A DNA stretch of 32,839 bases from Patescibacteria group bacterium (GTDB lineage: Bacteria; Patescibacteriota; Patescibacteriia; JAHIZJ01), in assembly GCA_028714495.1 (NCBI GenBank), contig JAQTMH010000005.1:1-32839 (forward strand). Reading direction: 5' to 3'. The first letter of the stretch is position 1. Every line of letters starts with the position of its first letter. This document shows positions 8,148-16,270 of this stretch, piece by piece. The position numbers were made by a program, and so were the translations under genes. The notes below the pieces were generated by a model, which made no database searches, was not told the DNA's origin, and saw only the letters and a program-made list of their open reading frames with translations.

Positions 8148-9221
8148 ATGAGTTTTTCAACAAAATTAAAGGATTTTATGTGGCGAATGAAAAAAAGCAA
8201 ATCCGCGATGATTATTGTCATCGTTGTAATATTAATAGCCGCGGCAACTGTTGGCTATTTTGTATTTCGAGGTGAGAATACGGTAAATAATAGTAATAAC
8301 AACGTAAATACGAATTCCGAGGAAAAAGAAGGCAAATTAGCCAGAGTTATTGACGGCGTCTGGGTAGAAAAAGGAAAGGCAAACTATCTCCCAGTGGCCG
8401 TAATGATTGAAAATTTAGTTTCCTCAAGGCCACAATCTGGCCTAGATAAGGCGAATTTGGTATACGAAGTGCTGGTCGAAGGCGGAATAACCAGATTCCT
8501 CGCGGTTTACGCCTCGGGAGATATTATTGATAACATTGGGCCTGTCAGGTCGGCCCGAACATATTATCTTGATTGGGTTAAGGAAATTGGCGCGGTCTAC
8601 GCCCATATTGGAGGTAGTCCCGAAGCGTTTCAGTTAATACCAAAATATGAAATCCTCGACCTCAATCAATTCTATAACAGCCAGTATTTTTGGAGGTCGA
8701 AGGAACGAGCCGCTCCGCACAACCTTTATACTTCCTCAGAACTTTTAGCCAGAGCCCTGAGAGATAAAAATTATTCTAAAATCGGAAGTTACGACAGCTG
8801 GAAATACGCCCAAAACGAAGATCCAAAAGGTAAAGACGGACAAACCTTGACAATAGATTTCTCGACCTATAATTACCAGGTGCAATATGTCTATGATCTG
8901 AAGAGTAATGAGTTTATCAGAAAGCTGGCCGGAGAAGAGCATAAGATGGAAAACGGAAAAACCATTAGAACCAAAAATATAGTCGTACAATTTGTAAAAG
9001 CCAGAATTGCCGATTCGGAAAATCGTCTTAGTCTTGAAGTAATTGGTGAGGGTGACGCGAATATATATATCAACGGCAAAGAAATTAAAGGCAAGTGGAA
9101 GAAAGCAAACCGGGAAGAGCGCACCAGATTTTACGACGAATCTGGGAAAGAGGTGAGTTTTAACCGCGGGACGACCTGGATCGAGGTGATCCCTTCTGAT
9201 AGAACGGTGATATTTGAATAG
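8148..9221 (+). CDS. DUF3048 (YerB-like) membrane-anchored protein, copy 1
   Basis: This 357-residue protein has a short basic N-terminus, a hydrophobic helix at about 20-42 (AMIIVIVVILIAAATVGYFV), then an Asn/Ser-rich linker (NNSNNNVNTNSEE) and a soluble domain. Domain features match DUF3048: PVAVMIENL, RPQSGLDKANLVYEVLVEGG, IGPVRSARTYYLDW, GGSPEA and the closing NRGTTWIEVIPSD. B. subtilis YerB, the usual reference, is a lipoprotein of unknown function. Here the lipobox is replaced by a membrane helix. A second copy follows 9 bp later. The substrate and role are unknown. Placement outside the membrane is inferred from the helix and linker. Confidence 0.9.
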   Translation: MSFSTKLKDFMWRMKKSKSAMIIVIVVILIAAATVGYFVFRGENTVNNSNNNVNTNSEEKEGKLARVIDGVWVEKGKANYLPVAVMIENLVSSRPQSGLDKANLVYEVLVEGGITRFLAVYASGDIIDNIGPVRSARTYYLDWVKEIGAVYAHIGGSPEAFQLIPKYEILDLNQFYNSQYFWRSKERAAPHNLYTSSELLARALRDKNYSKIGSYDSWKYAQNEDPKGKDGQTLTIDFSTYNYQVQYVYDLKSNEFIRKLAGEEHKMENGKTIRTKNIVVQFVKARIADSENRLSLEVIGEGDANIYINGKEIKGKWKKANREERTRFYDESGKEVSFNRGTTWIEVIPSDRTVIFE

Positions 9222-9230
9222 CGTACTTTA

Positions 9231-10364
9231 ATGAAGCCTCAAAATAAAGATCAAAATAAAGCGAAGTCAAAAGCCGGGAAGAGTCCAAGCCAATGGTTTA
9301 TATTGGGGGGCTTTTTTGTTTTTGCCAGCGCTCTGTCGTGGGTTTTAATTTACCTCCTGATCCATTATTATCTCGGGACAACCAAGAATGTTCTAGCCAG
9401 TAATTCAAAGAGTGAGAACAGCGCGGAAGTGACCCAACAAGTGGGGGATAAAGTAGCCAGGCGAAGCGATGGTGTTTTGGTGGCCCCGGAACACGCCAAT
9501 CCATATCCCGTTGCCATAATGATAGATAATATTCCGCCAGCTTGGCCTCAAAGTGGCTTAGAAGCTGCTTCGATATTTTATGAAACGCTAGTCGAGGGAG
9601 GGGCGACCAGAATAATGGCTGTATTCACGGGCGGTACTTCGGAAAAAATCGGGCCGGTCAGGTCAGCCAGGCCTTATTACATAGAATGGGTTTCCGAATA
9701 TGACGCTTTTTACGGGCATGTCGGTGGATCGCCGGACGCCTTAGCGGCAATCAGCGGATTGGGCATAAAAGACTTCAGCCAGTTTAGTAATGGCCAGTAT
9801 TTTTGGCGCGATCAGGAACGTTATGCCCCCCACAATGTTTATACCAGCACCGAATTAATAAACCGCGCTTTGCGAGACAAGCAAATTGATGTTAAAACGC
9901 CGGATTATCGATCCTGGAAATTTAAAGACGAAGCTAGTCTGTCCAATCGGCCCAGTAAAAATGAAACTATTACCGTAAAATTTTCCAGCGGTCAGACCTG
10001 GACTTCAACTTATGAATATGATTTAGAGACGAACAGCTACCTCAAGTCGCAGGCCAATAATCCGCACCTAGACGCTGAAACGGGTAATCAACTAAAATTG
10101 AAAAACGTTATAGTAATAATTGTTCCAAAAATTTCAGACTACGGTGAAAAAGGTCGAATTACCTTAAATATCACGGGCGAAGGGAAAGCCTATATTTTCA
10201 GAGATGGGCTAAAAATAGAAGGCACTTGGAAAAAGCCAGACCGTTTAAGCAGGACGATTTTTTATGATGAGACAGGCCAAGAAATATCTTTGAACCGAGG
10301 CACGAGTTGGGTTTCGATTGTGCCCGAGGACAAAGAAGTGCTATATAGTGAAAAAGATTTGTAG
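9231..10364 (+). CDS. DUF3048 (YerB-like) membrane-anchored protein, copy 2
   Basis: This 377-residue paralogue of the preceding gene shares the same block order: PVAIMIDNI, WPQSGLEAASIFYETLVEGG, IGPVRSARPYYIEW, VGGSPDA, NGQYFWRD, APHNVYTS and NRGTSWVSIVPED. The membrane helix is at about 23-49 (WFILGGFFVFASALSWVLIY and on), behind a Lys-rich N-terminus. The linker is Ser/Asn/Glu-rich. The first copy has the matching SQYFWRSKERAAPHNLYTS block, so the pair arose by tandem duplication and has since diverged widely. The gene ends the plus-strand operon and converges on prmC with a 26-bp gap. I see no good terminator in that gap. The function is unknown. Confidence 0.9.
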   Translation: MKPQNKDQNKAKSKAGKSPSQWFILGGFFVFASALSWVLIYLLIHYYLGTTKNVLASNSKSENSAEVTQQVGDKVARRSDGVLVAPEHANPYPVAIMIDNIPPAWPQSGLEAASIFYETLVEGGATRIMAVFTGGTSEKIGPVRSARPYYIEWVSEYDAFYGHVGGSPDALAAISGLGIKDFSQFSNGQYFWRDQERYAPHNVYTSTELINRALRDKQIDVKTPDYRSWKFKDEASLSNRPSKNETITVKFSSGQTWTSTYEYDLETNSYLKSQANNPHLDAETGNQLKLKNVIVIIVPKISDYGEKGRITLNITGEGKAYIFRDGLKIEGTWKKPDRLSRTIFYDETGQEISLNRGTSWVSIVPEDKEVLYSEKDL

Positions 10365-10390
10365 ATAGGACAGAAATAAAGTCCGGGTAT

Positions 10391-11248
10391 TTATCGGCCT
10401 TTTTTAGTTAATTTAACAACTCGGTCGATAGAAGCGTAGTCTTTAATCGCTTCAATAAAATACATCGGAAGCAATCGGCTGATATATTTTGACAATCTGA
10501 TATATTGTTCCGAGCCAATTTCAAAGAAAATATACTTGGGTTTTTGATCTCTTTGGGCGATTTCCGCGACTAATTTCCGATAATACGCTAGGCCATCAGC
10601 TCCTCCGGATAGGGCGATCCTGGGTTCATATGATAAATCCGTTTTAATGACCTTAGTCATTTCTTTATTATTTAAATAAGGTAAATTGGCAGCCAGTATA
10701 TCAAGGCGGTGATTTAGTAACGGTTTTAGAAATGAACCTTGAAAGAATTTAACATTGTTATTTAACTTGTATTTAGTCGCATTTTTTCTTGCCAGGATAA
10801 GAGCTTTCGCAGAATTGTCAGTCGCCAAAATTAATGATTTTGGCAGTACCTTGGCCAAAGAAACCGCGATATTTCCACAACCAGTACCAAGGTCGGCTAT
10901 TGCATACCTTTTAGTTTTTAGGTCTGTTATTTTTAGTATTTCGTCAATCAATAATTCGGTTTCAGGTCGAGGTATCAAAACGCTTTTATTTACCAAAAAT
11001 TCGGATTGATAAAAACATTTAGTTCCCAGAATATAAGCAACCGGCTCGTGCTTGGTGCGCCGGTTCAGTAAATTTAAATATTTCCTTTTTTGTCGCTTCG
11101 AGAGCTCGGCTTGCTGATTGAGATAAAGAAAAGGGAGAGGCTTTTTTAATACATAACCAAGCAGTACCTCAGAATCTATCTCGGCGAACGCAATTTTTGA
11201 TTTATTGAGAAATTTATAACCAAATAATGTGGCATTAATTACGTTCAT
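10391..11248 (-). CDS. prmC: Release factor glutamine methyltransferase PrmC (HemK)
   Basis: PrmC methylates the Gln of the GGQ motif in release factors, using S-adenosylmethionine. The 285-residue protein has a helical N-terminal domain with the family block [13 protein letters not shown] at 68-80, then [17 protein letters not shown] at 84-100. The SAM-binding motif I is [11 protein letters not shown] at 119-129. The substrate-binding NPPY motif reads NLPY here (188-191). The ATG overlaps the prfA stop by 4 bp (ATGA), so the enzyme is translationally coupled to its substrate, release factor 1. This context makes the assignment secure despite the altered motif. Confidence 0.92.
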   Translation of the reverse strand: MNVINATLFGYKFLNKSKIAFAEIDSEVLLGYVLKKPLPFLYLNQQAELSKRQKRKYLNLLNRRTKHEPVAYILGTKCFYQSEFLVNKSVLIPRPETELLIDEILKITDLKTKRYAIADLGTGCGNIAVSLAKVLPKSLILATDNSAKALILARKNATKYKLNNNVKFFQGSFLKPLLNHRLDILAANLPYLNNKEMTKVIKTDLSYEPRIALSGGADGLAYYRKLVAEIAQRDQKPKYIFFEIGSEQYIRLSKYISRLLPMYFIEAIKDYASIDRVVKLTKKGR

Positions 11249-12285
11249 AATTCAGCCGACTTCAAAGCCGCGATGACAGGCTCGAGATTGCCGTTTAAGA
11301 TATCTTGAATATTATGCCAACTTTTTTTTATTCGATGATCGGTAACCCGGTCTTGCGGATAATTGTAGGTACGAATTTTTTCCGATCGATCGCCACTGCC
11401 AATTTGCTTTTTTCTGTCAGCGGCCCGGGCACGCATTTTTTTATCCTCCGCCAGAGCCAGAAGACGGGAGCGTAAAACTTGAAGAGCGCGCTCTCGGTTT
11501 TGCAATTGTGAACGTTCATCCTGACATTGCACAATTAATCCGGATGGTTTATGGACAATTCTAATGGCAGAATAGGTTGTATTAACGCTTTGACCGCCGT
11601 GGCCACCAGCCGTAGATGTTTGGATCTCTAAATCTTCGGGTTTTATGTCGATCTCACTGGGTTCGGCTTCTGGAAGTATGGCCACGGTCGCGGCAGAAGT
11701 ATGAATTCTGCCGGATTTTTCAGTTTCTGGTATTCGCTGTACCCGATGAACGCCGGATTCATACTTCAGGTTGCTAAAAACATTATGGCCGCGGATTTCA
11801 AAGATTACTTCTTTAAAGCCACCCAGGCCAGTACGATTTGACGAGATCAAATGAGTAGTCCAATTTTTCTTTTCGGCGTAATGGCTGAACATGCGAAATA
11901 ATTCGCTGGCAAAGAGCGTAGCTTCATCGCCGCCCGTGCCAGCCCGAATTTCCACGATAATATTCTTTTTGTCTCTCGGATCGGAAGGACTAGTTTCATT
12001 GAGTATCTCAAGATTTAACGATGAAAATTCCTTTTGGAGTTTTTGGATTTCCTCACGGGCCAATTCTAAAATGTCAGAATCAGATTCTTTTTTCAAAGTT
12101 ACGTTCAAGTGAGCGATTTGTTTTTCGATTTCTTCGACTCGATCGAACTTTTTTAGTAATTCAGACAAACCAGCGTACTCCTGAGAAATTAACTTCAGCT
12201 CATCTTTATTCTGGATGAGGCTGGGATCTTGAAGCTTATTCTCAAGAAATTTTAGTCGATTATCAAATTCTTTTCGATCAGGCAT
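11245..12285 (-). CDS. prfA: Peptide chain release factor 1
   Basis: RF1 ends translation at UAA and UAG. The 346-residue protein shows the acidic/coiled N-terminal domain, then [12 protein letters not shown] at 111-122, the stop-codon reading PxT motif as P186-E187-T188 in [21 protein letters not shown], and the catalytic GGQ at 230-232. The PxT motif separates it from RF2, which has SPF. A weak AGGA ribosome site sits about 5 bp before the ATG. It follows rpmE by 39 bp and overlaps prmC by 4 bp. UGA is used as a stop in this window, so a separate RF2 should exist elsewhere in the genome. Confidence 0.96.
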   Translation of the reverse strand: MPDRKEFDNRLKFLENKLQDPSLIQNKDELKLISQEYAGLSELLKKFDRVEEIEKQIAHLNVTLKKESDSDILELAREEIQKLQKEFSSLNLEILNETSPSDPRDKKNIIVEIRAGTGGDEATLFASELFRMFSHYAEKKNWTTHLISSNRTGLGGFKEVIFEIRGHNVFSNLKYESGVHRVQRIPETEKSGRIHTSAATVAILPEAEPSEIDIKPEDLEIQTSTAGGHGGQSVNTTYSAIRIVHKPSGLIVQCQDERSQLQNRERALQVLRSRLLALAEDKKMRARAADRKKQIGSGDRSEKIRTYNYPQDRVTDHRIKKSWHNIQDILNGNLEPVIAALKSAEL

Positions 12286-12324
12286 ATCCTAAAAAAATCT
12301 AAACCAAATAAATATTTGTTAGAC

Positions 12325-12558
12325 TTATTTATTGCGCGACTTTGCCTTGAGGGTATTTTTTTTCTCAATCATTTTGCGATAACGATCGACTCGACGGGCG
12401 GTATCCACTAGTTTCTGTTTACCCGTATAAAAAGGATGACAGGCCGAACAAATTTCAACTCTAATTTCAGGCACGGTCGAGCCGGTGACAATTTCGTTAC
12501 CACAAGCGCAATGGATTTTTGCTTCTGGGTAGTACGTTGGATGCAAGTTTTTTTTCAT
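12325..12558 (-). CDS. rpmE: 50S ribosomal protein bL31 (zinc-binding form)
   Basis: This 77-residue protein begins [10 protein letters not shown], typical of L31. It holds a four-Cys zinc site, CAC at 17-19 and CSAC at 37-40, so it is the C+ form rather than the zinc-independent paralogue. The block [20 protein letters not shown] at 41-60 is diagnostic. The C-terminus is a short Lys/Asn-rich extension. It heads the rpmE-prfA-prmC operon, a frequent bacterial order. An AAAGAG sequence about 7 bp before the ATG may serve as a weak ribosome site. A TATAAC about 12 bp upstream of the ATG could be a -10. Confidence 0.96.
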   Translation of the reverse strand: MKKNLHPTYYPEAKIHCACGNEIVTGSTVPEIRVEICSACHPFYTGKQKLVDTARRVDRYRKMIEKKNTLKAKSRNK

Positions 12559-12822
12559 GTTAACTCTTTGGTTATATTTGAGAATTTTTAAACTTTGGGA
12601 TTTATGACTATTATGATATTTTCCTCGGCTTTATGGTCGCGCTGATTGAACCCGCCGTCGCATTATATTTATTCTTGGAAGAAAAGTCAATGCGGAACAA
12701 GACGATTGTCGCCAGGCCCAAATATTTGATTGTCATAACAAAAGTACGTTTTTAGTTGCTTTTCAGCCTCTCCGGCGTCAGAATGATAAAAATATACCAA
12801 AATATAATAAATTCAGCAAGGC
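12559..12822. other. Gene-free spacer between rpmE and the rpsB promoter
   Basis: With the rpsB promoter and leader this forms a 446-bp stretch between two divergent ribosomal-protein operons. I see no conserved gene. The only plus-strand ATG frame of any size (12633-12755, 40 codons) lacks a ribosome site and recognisable features. The part next to rpmE is AT-rich and holds its likely promoter. No convincing repeat or terminator was seen. Confidence 0.6.
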
Positions 12823-12851
12823 TTGATGTTATTTCAAATATCTGATATTAT
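12823..12851 (+). promoter_or_regulatory. Promoter for the rpsB-tsf operon
   Basis: TTGATG (12823-12828), a 17-bp spacer and TATTAT (12846-12851). The start site should be near 12858, which leaves a leader of about 147 nt, long for this compact genome. Confidence 0.7.
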
Positions 12852-12857
12852 AGTAAT

Positions 12858-13004
12858 CATCTAATTATTAGTAATCACACATACCTTATTTCCTGGATTT
12901 TTTAATAAATTATCCGGGATAAACCGAGTCTTGCCACTTCAACGCCAAACCGCGCTTTGGCTGATGGTAAAACGGTGATATATGAGGTAGAGGGAAAAAG
13001 AATT
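12858..13004 (+). promoter_or_regulatory. Structured 5' leader of rpsB, possible ribosomal-protein autoregulatory element
   Basis: Two hairpins are visible in the predicted leader. The first pairs TCCTGGAT (12891-12898) with ATCCGGGA (12912-12919), 8 bp including one G-U pair, around a 13-nt AU-rich loop. The second pairs GCCAAA (12944-12949) with TTTGGC (12956-12961) around CCGCGC. A GAGG/AGGG ribosome site at about 12989-12994 precedes the chosen ATG. Structured rpsB leaders controlled by S2 are known in proteobacteria. That this one works the same way is inference. Confidence 0.45.
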
Positions 13005-13745
13005 ATGAGAGAAATCACACTCTTAGAAATGCTTAAAAGCGGGGTTCATTTTGGCCATCAAAAATCTCGCTGGCATCCAAAAATGAAACCCTTCATTTTC
13101 GCTGAACGGAGCGGCATTCACATTATCGATTTAGAAAAAACTCAGGAAAAATTAAAAGAAGCCCTAAAATTCGTAGAGACCACCGTCAGTCGAGGCGGGA
13201 TGGTTGTATTTATTGGAACAAAAAAGCAGGCCCAAAATATCGTAAAGAAATACGCCCTGGAGTCAGGCATGCCGTATGTTGTTAATCGCTGGATTGGCGG
13301 TCTTTTTACAAATTTTGCGGTAGTGAAAAAAATGATAGAAAAGCTGGCTAATCTGAAAAAGAAAAAAGCCAGTGGTGAACTTGAAAAATATACCAAGAAG
13401 GAAAAGGTTGAATTTCAGAAGGAAATTGACAGACTGGAAACGCTAGTCGGAGGCATTAGTGGTTTAAAGAAGATCCCGGAAGCGGCGTTTATTGTTGACC
13501 TGAAAACAGAAAAAACCGCTTTGCAGGAATCCAGAAAGAAAGGCATCCCGATAATCGCCTTGACTGATACCAATACCGACCCGACCAAGGTAACCTACCC
13601 GATACCGGCGAATGACGACGCGACAAAATCAATAGAACTGATAACCAGTTTGATGTCCGAATCGATTATCGAAGCAAAAAGAAATATTCCGGTAAAAACT
13701 CCGGAGGTTGGTAAATCTCCGGATATGCAAAAGCCGGTTGTGTGA
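13005..13745 (+). CDS. rpsB: 30S ribosomal protein uS2
   Basis: uS2 sits on the back of the small subunit and helps recruit bS1. I take the ATG at 13005, giving 246 aa beginning MREITLLEMLKSGVHFGHQK. This is where the family normally begins and it has a GAGG-type ribosome site about 10 bp upstream. An in-frame ATG at 12957 would add 16 atypical residues and overlap the leader hairpin. Family blocks include GVHFGHQKSRWHPKMKPFIF, VFIGTKKQAQ, YVVNRWIGGLFTNF and the C-terminal IPIIALTDTNTDP...YPIPANDDA. It is followed 28 bp later by tsf, the standard order. The stop codon is TGA. Confidence 0.96.
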   Translation: MREITLLEMLKSGVHFGHQKSRWHPKMKPFIFAERSGIHIIDLEKTQEKLKEALKFVETTVSRGGMVVFIGTKKQAQNIVKKYALESGMPYVVNRWIGGLFTNFAVVKKMIEKLANLKKKKASGELEKYTKKEKVEFQKEIDRLETLVGGISGLKKIPEAAFIVDLKTEKTALQESRKKGIPIIALTDTNTDPTKVTYPIPANDDATKSIELITSLMSESIIEAKRNIPVKTPEVGKSPDMQKPVV

Positions 13746-13773
13746 TTAATAAATAATATATTGAATAAGTATC

Positions 13774-14361
13774 ATGAAAGAAATATCAACGCAATTAATA
13801 AAAGAACTCAGACAAAAGACAGGCGTTGGAATAATGGAAGCCAAGCACGCCTTGATAGAGAATAGGGGAGATCTTAAAGAAGCCGTTGTTTATTTAAAAG
13901 AGCGTGGTAAAAAAATAATCGAAGCTAAGGCCGACCGCGCGACTAATCAGGGGGTGGTCGATGCCTATATCCACAGCAATAAAAAGGTAACCGGCGTGGT
14001 AGTACTTTTGTGCGAGACTGATTTTGTCGCCCGCACAGAAGATTTCCAGAATTTAGCCCATGAATTAGCTATGCAGGTTGCCGCGACAAAACCGAAATAT
14101 CTGAGTCCTGAAGACGTATCAGCGGAAATATTAGAAAAAGAAAAGGATGAATACCGCGCGCAGGTAAAGGGAAAAAAGCCAAAGGAAATAATTGAAAAAA
14201 TAGTTATGGGAAAGTTAGAAAAATATTTTGAAGAAAATTGCTTGCTGAATCAAAGGTATATTAAAGACGACACTCTAACTGTGGACGATCTAGTAAAACA
14301 AAAAGTGTCGTCACTCGGTGAAAACATCAGAATTAAATCGTTCGTCTACCTCGAAATATAA
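13774..14361 (+). CDS. tsf: Elongation factor Ts (short form)
   Basis: EF-Ts exchanges GDP for GTP on EF-Tu. The protein is 195 aa, much shorter than E. coli EF-Ts (283) but like the compact Thermus type. The N-terminal UBA-like domain (about 1-50) contains LRQKTGVGIMEAKHALIE and the core contacts EF-Tu through the LLCETDFVART block near 84-94. A single core subdomain follows, ending in GENIRIKSFVYLEI. It lies in the rpsB-tsf operon and is followed immediately by the PSP1 gene. Confidence 0.95.
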   Translation: MKEISTQLIKELRQKTGVGIMEAKHALIENRGDLKEAVVYLKERGKKIIEAKADRATNQGVVDAYIHSNKKVTGVVVLLCETDFVARTEDFQNLAHELAMQVAATKPKYLSPEDVSAEILEKEKDEYRAQVKGKKPKEIIEKIVMGKLEKYFEENCLLNQRYIKDDTLTVDDLVKQKVSSLGENIRIKSFVYLEI

Positions 14362-14362
14362 T

Positions 14363-15145
14363 ATGGAATTATTCGCCGTACAGACAGAGGCCTGGGATCA
14401 AATACATTATGTTGAAATTCCGAATTATGATTTAAAAATCGGTGATCTGGTGGTTTTTCAGATTGAAAACGGAAGCGACATCGGCCGCATAATCAATCGC
14501 GCGAATTTGCCTGATCAGGAGATGCGCTTACCGTCAAAAACGATTATCCGTCGCGCCTCACCCGATGATCTGAATACTCTCAAGGAAAAGAACAAAGAAG
14601 CCGGCGACGCTCTGGCGAACTGCCGCAAGATGATCCAAAATTACAACTTAGACATGAAACTGATTGATTGCCATTTTTCCCTTGATGGCAGCAGAATAAC
14701 CTTTGGTTTCATCGCTGATGGCCGGGTGGATTTCCGTGAATTGGTTAAAGAACTTACCCGGCACCATCAAAAGACGATCAGACTTCAGCAAATGGGGATT
14801 AGGGATGAGGCAAGGCTTTTCGGAGACATCGGGCAATGCGGGAGGGTTTTATGTTGCCGGCGCTTTTTGAGGCAATTGACCAGCGTCACTTCTGATTACG
14901 CGAAAATTCAAGGCCTGGAACATCGAGGATGTGAGAGGCTTTCGGGGGTATGCGGACGATTGAAATGCTGCCTGGCGTTTGAATCGGAAGTGTATAAAAA
15001 GCTAATCGCCAACCTGCCTGAAATTGGAAGTAAGATCAAGACCGATCAAGGTCAGGGCGTTGTCCAAAGCGTGAATATCTTAAAACAGACAGTCGGGGTA
15101 GAAGTCGCTCCCAATAAGATAATCGAAGTGGCAATTAAGAAGTAA
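14363..15145 (+). CDS. PSP1 / RicT (YaaT)-like protein
   Basis: I take the ATG at 14363, one base after the tsf stop, giving 260 aa. An in-frame ATG at 14318 lies inside tsf and adds an unlike segment. The PSP1 domain is clear: GRVDFRELVKELTR at 120-133, then IRLQQMGIRDEARLFGDIG at 139-157. The Cys pattern follows: Cys159, Cys164-165, Cys197 and Cys202-203 in CGRVLCC and CGRLKCC. In B. subtilis RicT binds RicA and RicF, with iron-sulfur clusters, and affects RNase Y-dependent mRNA processing. The retained cysteines suggest similar metal binding here. Whether partner proteins exist is unknown. Confidence 0.88.
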   Translation: MELFAVQTEAWDQIHYVEIPNYDLKIGDLVVFQIENGSDIGRIINRANLPDQEMRLPSKTIIRRASPDDLNTLKEKNKEAGDALANCRKMIQNYNLDMKLIDCHFSLDGSRITFGFIADGRVDFRELVKELTRHHQKTIRLQQMGIRDEARLFGDIGQCGRVLCCRRFLRQLTSVTSDYAKIQGLEHRGCERLSGVCGRLKCCLAFESEVYKKLIANLPEIGSKIKTDQGQGVVQSVNILKQTVGVEVAPNKIIEVAIKK

Positions 15146-15146
15146 A

Positions 15147-16004
15147 ATGACTGACGTAATTATATTAATAATTTTTGTTTTAAGCGCCGCCGGGATCGTT
15201 TATATTATTTACCGGCGCCTTCCTAGATTGGCCCAGACAGAAAACCGGTCAATTAAGCAAGATCGGGAAACCGGAACAAAACAAGATATCATAACCCGGA
15301 GGCTGGAAAGAAAATTTTCTTCATTTGGTTCAATAATCTCAAAATATTTACGACCACTTTTATTGGCTATAAAATCAGGAGTAAAAAAGCTCTATCAAAA
15401 AATTGCTCATCTAGAATGGCAATACCGCAATTTAAGCAAGCAAAAATCCGTTGATGACCCCATGGCCGTTCGGGAAACGGCCCAGCAAATTACCGAAGAG
15501 ATTGATGACCATGTCGAGAATAAAAACTACGACCAGGCAGAAAAAAAATTAATTGAATTGATATCTCTCGATCCAAATAATATAGAGCTTTACCGCCACC
15601 TGGGAGAACTGTACATGGAAATGGGTGACTTTGTCCATGCCCGTGAAACACTTGAATTCGTGATATCGCTGGCCGTCAAAAAGAGAGAAGAAAATGAGAT
15701 AATTGACGCGTCAACAAATGTTGAATTGGCGGCTGATCACATAGATTTGGGTTTGGCCCTTCGCGAATTGAAATTATATAATGAGGCCTTGGAGAATATT
15801 GAACACGCCTGCAAACTTGAAGCGAATAATCCCAGGAACCTTGATATATTATTAGAAACTAGTATTATGGCGGGAGATAAGGTGCTTGCTTGGGAAGCGT
15901 TTGATCGTTTAAAAGAGACAAACCCGGAAAATAAGAAACTAGATGAGTTTGAAAAAAAGTTAAAAGAAATGGACAAAAGTAGATTACGATCAACAAATAA
16001 TTAA
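15147..16004 (+). CDS. Membrane-anchored TPR protein
   Basis: This 285-residue protein opens with a membrane helix at about 3-22 (DVIILIIFVLSAAGIVYIIY), followed by a basic, polar stretch. From about residue 110 it contains helical pairs of tetratricopeptide type: NYDQAEKKLIELISLDPNNIELYRHLGELY, DFVHARETLEFVI, LYNEALENIEHACKLEANNP and a last AWEAFDRLKETNPENKKL. TPR arrays hold protein partners. The domain would lie in the cytoplasm if the short N-terminus is outside. It starts 1 bp after the PSP1 stop and ends the rpsB operon. The partner is unknown. Confidence 0.85.
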   Translation: MTDVIILIIFVLSAAGIVYIIYRRLPRLAQTENRSIKQDRETGTKQDIITRRLERKFSSFGSIISKYLRPLLLAIKSGVKKLYQKIAHLEWQYRNLSKQKSVDDPMAVRETAQQITEEIDDHVENKNYDQAEKKLIELISLDPNNIELYRHLGELYMEMGDFVHARETLEFVISLAVKKREENEIIDASTNVELAADHIDLGLALRELKLYNEALENIEHACKLEANNPRNLDILLETSIMAGDKVLAWEAFDRLKETNPENKKLDEFEKKLKEMDKSRLRSTNN

Positions 16005-16014
16005 TTTATTTGTT
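15992..16014. repeat. AT-rich 9-bp inverted repeat at the operon end
   Basis: AACAAATAA (15992-16000) and TTATTTGTT (16006-16014) are perfect complements around a 5-bp loop that contains the TPR-gene stop codon. It could act as an operon-end hairpin, but no T-run follows. Confidence 0.6.
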
Positions 16015-16039
16015 AAGTGGCTCGCGCCCGCCGCCAGGC

Positions 16040-16058
16040 GCCGATGTAGCTCAGCTGG
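16040..16058 (+). pseudogene. Copy of the tRNA-Thr 5' end (19 bp)
   Basis: Bases 16040-16058 match the first 19 bases of the intact tRNA-Thr (16072-16090) at 18 of 19 positions, the one change being C for T in the D-loop. Nothing of the rest of a tRNA follows. It is a detached tRNA fragment 13 bp upstream of the real gene. Confidence 0.75.
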
Positions 16059-16159
16059 CCCCGCCACCTCTGCCGATGTAGCTCAGTTGGTAGAGCAACT
16101 CCATGGTAAGGAGTAGGTCGTCGGTTCAATTCCGACCATCGGCTCCAGAGGTGGCGGGG
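16059..16159. repeat. 13-bp inverted repeat enclosing tRNA-Thr
   Basis: CCCCGCCACCTCT (16059-16071) is the exact reverse complement of AGAGGTGGCGGGG (16147-16159). The arms abut the 7-bp acceptor stem, so the precursor could form a stem of 20 pairs with a 3-nt bulge (T16144, C16145, C16146). The A of the CCA end is inside the right arm. Confidence 0.85.
16072..16147 (+). tRNA. tRNA-Thr (anticodon GGT), CCA encoded
   Basis: A full cloverleaf is seen: acceptor GCCGATG/CATCGGC (16072-16078, 16137-16143), D-stem GCTC/GAGC, anticodon stem ACTCC/GGAGT with loop ATGGTAA at 16103-16109 (anticodon GGT at 16105-16107), and T-stem GTCGG/CCGAC with loop TTCAATT. The discriminator is T16144 and CCA is encoded at 16145-16147. 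Confidence 0.96.
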
Positions 16160-16186
16160 TAAATAGCGCAACTTCACATATAGAAG

Positions 16187-16251
16187 TGTCTGGCGGGTGG
16201 ATACCAAAGCGGTCCCCGTCATACGACGGGGCAGGCGCTAGGGACCAGACA
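16187..16251 (+). pseudogene. tRNA-Tyr-like fragment with a palindrome in the D-loop position
   Basis: TACCAAAGCGGTC (16202-16214) matches the D-arm of the intact tRNA-Tyr (16290-16302) at 12 of 13 bases. AGGGACCAGAC (16240-16250) matches its following segment, AGGGCCAGAC (16306-16315), apart from one inserted base. Between them sits CCCCGTC-ATAC-GACGGGG (16214-16231), a perfect 7-bp hairpin absent from the real tRNA. An outer pair TGTCTGG/CCAGACA (16187-16193, 16245-16251) closes the element. No 3' half follows directly. Confidence 0.55.
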
Positions 16252-16270
16252 TTATAGAGATTTAAAACAT

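Noticed and set aside
7997-8275. Lys-rich 92-codon frame overlapping the end of L25 and the start of DUF3048 copy 1
   Set aside because: It is a frame-shifted reading of the Glu/Lys-rich L25 tail; both genes are complete in their own frames.
12633-12755. 40-codon frame between rpmE and rpsB
   Set aside because: No ribosome site, no recognisable sequence, and a length expected by chance in this spacer.
12957-13004. Upstream in-frame start for rpsB
   Set aside because: The 16 extra residues are unlike S2, the ATG lies inside the leader hairpin, and the ATG at 13005 has a ribosome site.
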